6,142 bases of DNA, from contig JACCUC010000269.1 of the NCBI GenBank assembly GCA_013812065.1, positions 1 through 6,142 of the forward strand, written 5' to 3'. The DNA is from Thermoleophilaceae bacterium. Lineage in GTDB: Bacteria; Actinomycetota; Thermoleophilia; Solirubrobacterales; Thermoleophilaceae. Shown in pieces: positions 5,353-6,142 of the stretch. Both the position numbers and the translations under genes were made by a program. Numbering within the stretch: position 1 is the stretch's first letter; every line of letters starts with the position of its first letter. The notes beneath the pieces are model-generated. The model was not told the origin of the DNA. It searched no databases and saw nothing but the letters and a program-made list of their open reading frames with translations.

Positions 5353-5715
5353 ATGGCCACCAAAGTGATTGTTGGGTGCACTCATGGGGAGGAAGAGCCT
5401 GACCGCGTTGTCGTTTCGTATCTGACGGCCGGTGCAGCGCTCGACAAGGGCCACGAGGTGGTGATGTGGCTCACGTCAGAGGGTGTCCGGCTCGCCTTGA
5501 GCGGCTATGCCGACCGCATTCGAGTCGACCAGGACCCTCCCGTCGAGCGTGTCCACGCTCAGTTCATCGAGAAGGGCGGCCGCTTCTATGTGTGCCCGAT
5601 CTGCTTTAACGAGCGCGACCTCGACGAGGAGAGACTCGTCGAGGGGGCGGAGCTCAAAGGCGCCACCCCGCTGATGGACTTCGCCGGCGAGGCAGCGATG
5701 ACGTTCAACTACTGA
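5353..5715 (+). CDS. DsrE/F-family sulfur-relay-like protein
   Basis: A 120-residue single-domain protein of the DsrE/TusD fold. It starts MATKVIVGCTHGEEEPDRVV and has the Rossmann-like pattern of the family, with AGAALDKGHEVVMWLTSEGV (residues 26-45) and a cysteine pair in GGRFYVCPICFNER (C81 and C84), the position where DsrE-type proteins carry the sulfur-accepting cysteine. A further cysteine is C9. Known relatives move sulfane sulfur as a bound persulfide between partner proteins in the cytosol. The gene starts two bases after the TAG of the ArsM-type gene with its own strong ribosome binding site, so the two are cotranscribed. It probably supplies or removes sulfur, or reduces the Sec/Cys centre of its neighbour; this is inferred from context. 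Selenocysteine-containing DsrE-like proteins are known, but here both active-site codons are TGC. Confidence 0.85.
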   Translation: MATKVIVGCTHGEEEPDRVVVSYLTAGAALDKGHEVVMWLTSEGVRLALSGYADRIRVDQDPPVERVHAQFIEKGGRFYVCPICFNERDLDEERLVEGAELKGATPLMDFAGEAAMTFNY

Positions 5716-5996
5716 TGACGCGAGTGGTCACTGTGTTCGCCGGCCTCCGCTCTCGCCGCACCCGTGCCAACGTGGTGGGGACGCTGGCACTCTGTTCGCG
5801 CCGATTCCGGCGGCTGGAATCGCCGCGTGGCCCCAGCGTCGGGATCTTCAAGACCGGTACCTCCGCGGCGACCAGGACCGGGTCCACAGTTGAGAACGGG
5901 ATCGCCGGTGGCGGCGGCATCGGGGGTAGCGGTGGAATGGGAGAGTCAGGGCTCGGGGCACCTGGGATCGCCCAGCCCATCTACCCGAGTGAGTGA
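5715..5996 (+). CDS. Doubtful small Gly-rich reading frame
   Basis: An ATG overlapping the DsrE stop (TGATG, 5713-5717) opens a 93-codon frame. The product starts MTRVVTVFAGLRSRRTRANV, is Arg-rich at first and then Gly-rich (GIAGGGGIGGSGGMGESGLG, about residues 63-82). No family, signal peptide or membrane segment is recognisable. The coupled start and a fairly GC-rich third position are in favour. Against it are the low-complexity sequence, a strong hairpin lying inside it, and an equally long open frame on the other strand. I consider it more likely non-coding than real. Confidence 0.2.
   Translation: MTRVVTVFAGLRSRRTRANVVGTLALCSRRFRRLESPRGPSVGIFKTGTSAATRTGSTVENGIAGGGGIGGSGGMGESGLGAPGIAQPIYPSE
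5764..5790 (+). terminator. Possible terminator hairpin after the DsrE-family gene
   Basis: GTGCCA (5764-5769) pairs with TGGCAC (5785-5790). Inside, after one A·C mismatch, CGT pairs with ACG around the loop GGTGGGG. The stem is nine pairs plus the mismatch. It is followed by TCTGTT, which is a poor T tract, so this may be a weak intrinsic terminator or just a stable dyad. It lies 48 bases after the DsrE stop. A second short dyad, CGATTCC/GGAATCG (5802-5822), follows closely. Confidence 0.35.
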
Positions 5997-6142
5997 CCGC
6001 ACGGCTTCGACCGCGAGGGGTGGGTCGAGGGAGCAAGCGAGGTCACGGGACCCTCTTTTCCCACGAGCTGGGCGAGCCGTCGAGCCGCCGTGCAATGCTC
6101 CGCTCGAAGGCAGTCAATAGTCATCAAGACCATCGTGCGTTG
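5823..6142. other. Terminal stretch with nothing recognised
   Basis: Apart from the tail of the doubtful Gly-rich frame, the last 320 bases show no family-like protein in any frame, no tRNA and no clear repeat. A promoter or the beginning of a gene beyond the right edge cannot be judged. Confidence 0.4.

Noticed and set aside
5161..5715. A longer DsrE-family protein starting at GTG 5161 (184 residues)
   Set aside because: Its first 64 codons lie out of frame over the conserved ArsM C-terminus and resemble nothing; ATG 5353 has a strong ribosome binding site and gives a normal family length.
5705..5980. Minus-strand Pro-rich frame opposite the end of the DsrE-family gene and the Gly-rich stretch
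   Set aside because: The PPLPPMPPPP run is the mirror of the GGC/GGT repeats on the other strand, and there is no ribosome binding site or family signal.

Overview
The window is GC-rich, with coding frames that favour G or C at the third codon position and several tightly packed gene pairs. Together with an F420/FMN-type PPOX gene and a luciferase-like fragment, this suggests a high-GC actinobacterium, possibly of the Thermoleophilia/Rubrobacter kind. The taxonomy is an inference; no marker gene is present.

Left part (1-1762), genomic background that is partly decayed. It holds the 3' part of a pyridoxamine-5'-phosphate-oxidase-fold gene (+), and a convergent Mrr-N/EVE-like gene (-) broken by a single-base frameshift. 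A serine-tRNA-like sequence (anticodon CGA) follows, with an intact 3' half and a poorly pairing 5' half. After it comes a 40-codon remnant that resembles the start of a luciferase-like monooxygenase.

Central and right part (1763-5715), a compact divergent sulfur/metalloid locus. Leftward from a 65-bp intergenic region run an ETHE1-like persulfide dioxygenase and an MFS transporter that overlaps its stop codon. Rightward run an ArsR repressor fused to a rhodanese domain, an ArsM-type SAM methyltransferase and a DsrE-family protein. The intergenic region has a perfect TTGACA -35 box embedded in TTGA/TCAA half-sites, plus a separate 12-bp palindrome, so one regulator could control both arms.

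The most important observation is in the ArsM-type gene. Its reading frame contains an in-frame TGA at 5162-5164, exactly where relatives carry a conserved cysteine (…LWTG-C-IAGAL…). The frame continues for 61 well-conserved codons to a TAG at 5348-5350. A perfect 7-bp hairpin with a UGGAG loop lies in frame just after the TGA, at the spacing expected of a bacterial SECIS element. The gene is therefore read as a 269-residue selenoprotein with Sec208, not as a 207-residue truncated enzyme. Its only cysteine is in the SAM-binding motif, so the selenocysteine would be the sole candidate active-site chalcogen.

As a working model (inference), the ArsR-rhodanese senses persulfide or a metalloid through its two active-site-loop cysteines. 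The dioxygenase and DsrE protein handle sulfane sulfur, the Sec methyltransferase methylates arsenic, selenium or a related (metallo)thiol substrate, and the MFS protein exports a product. The last 430 bases contain a possible terminator and one doubtful Gly-rich reading frame.
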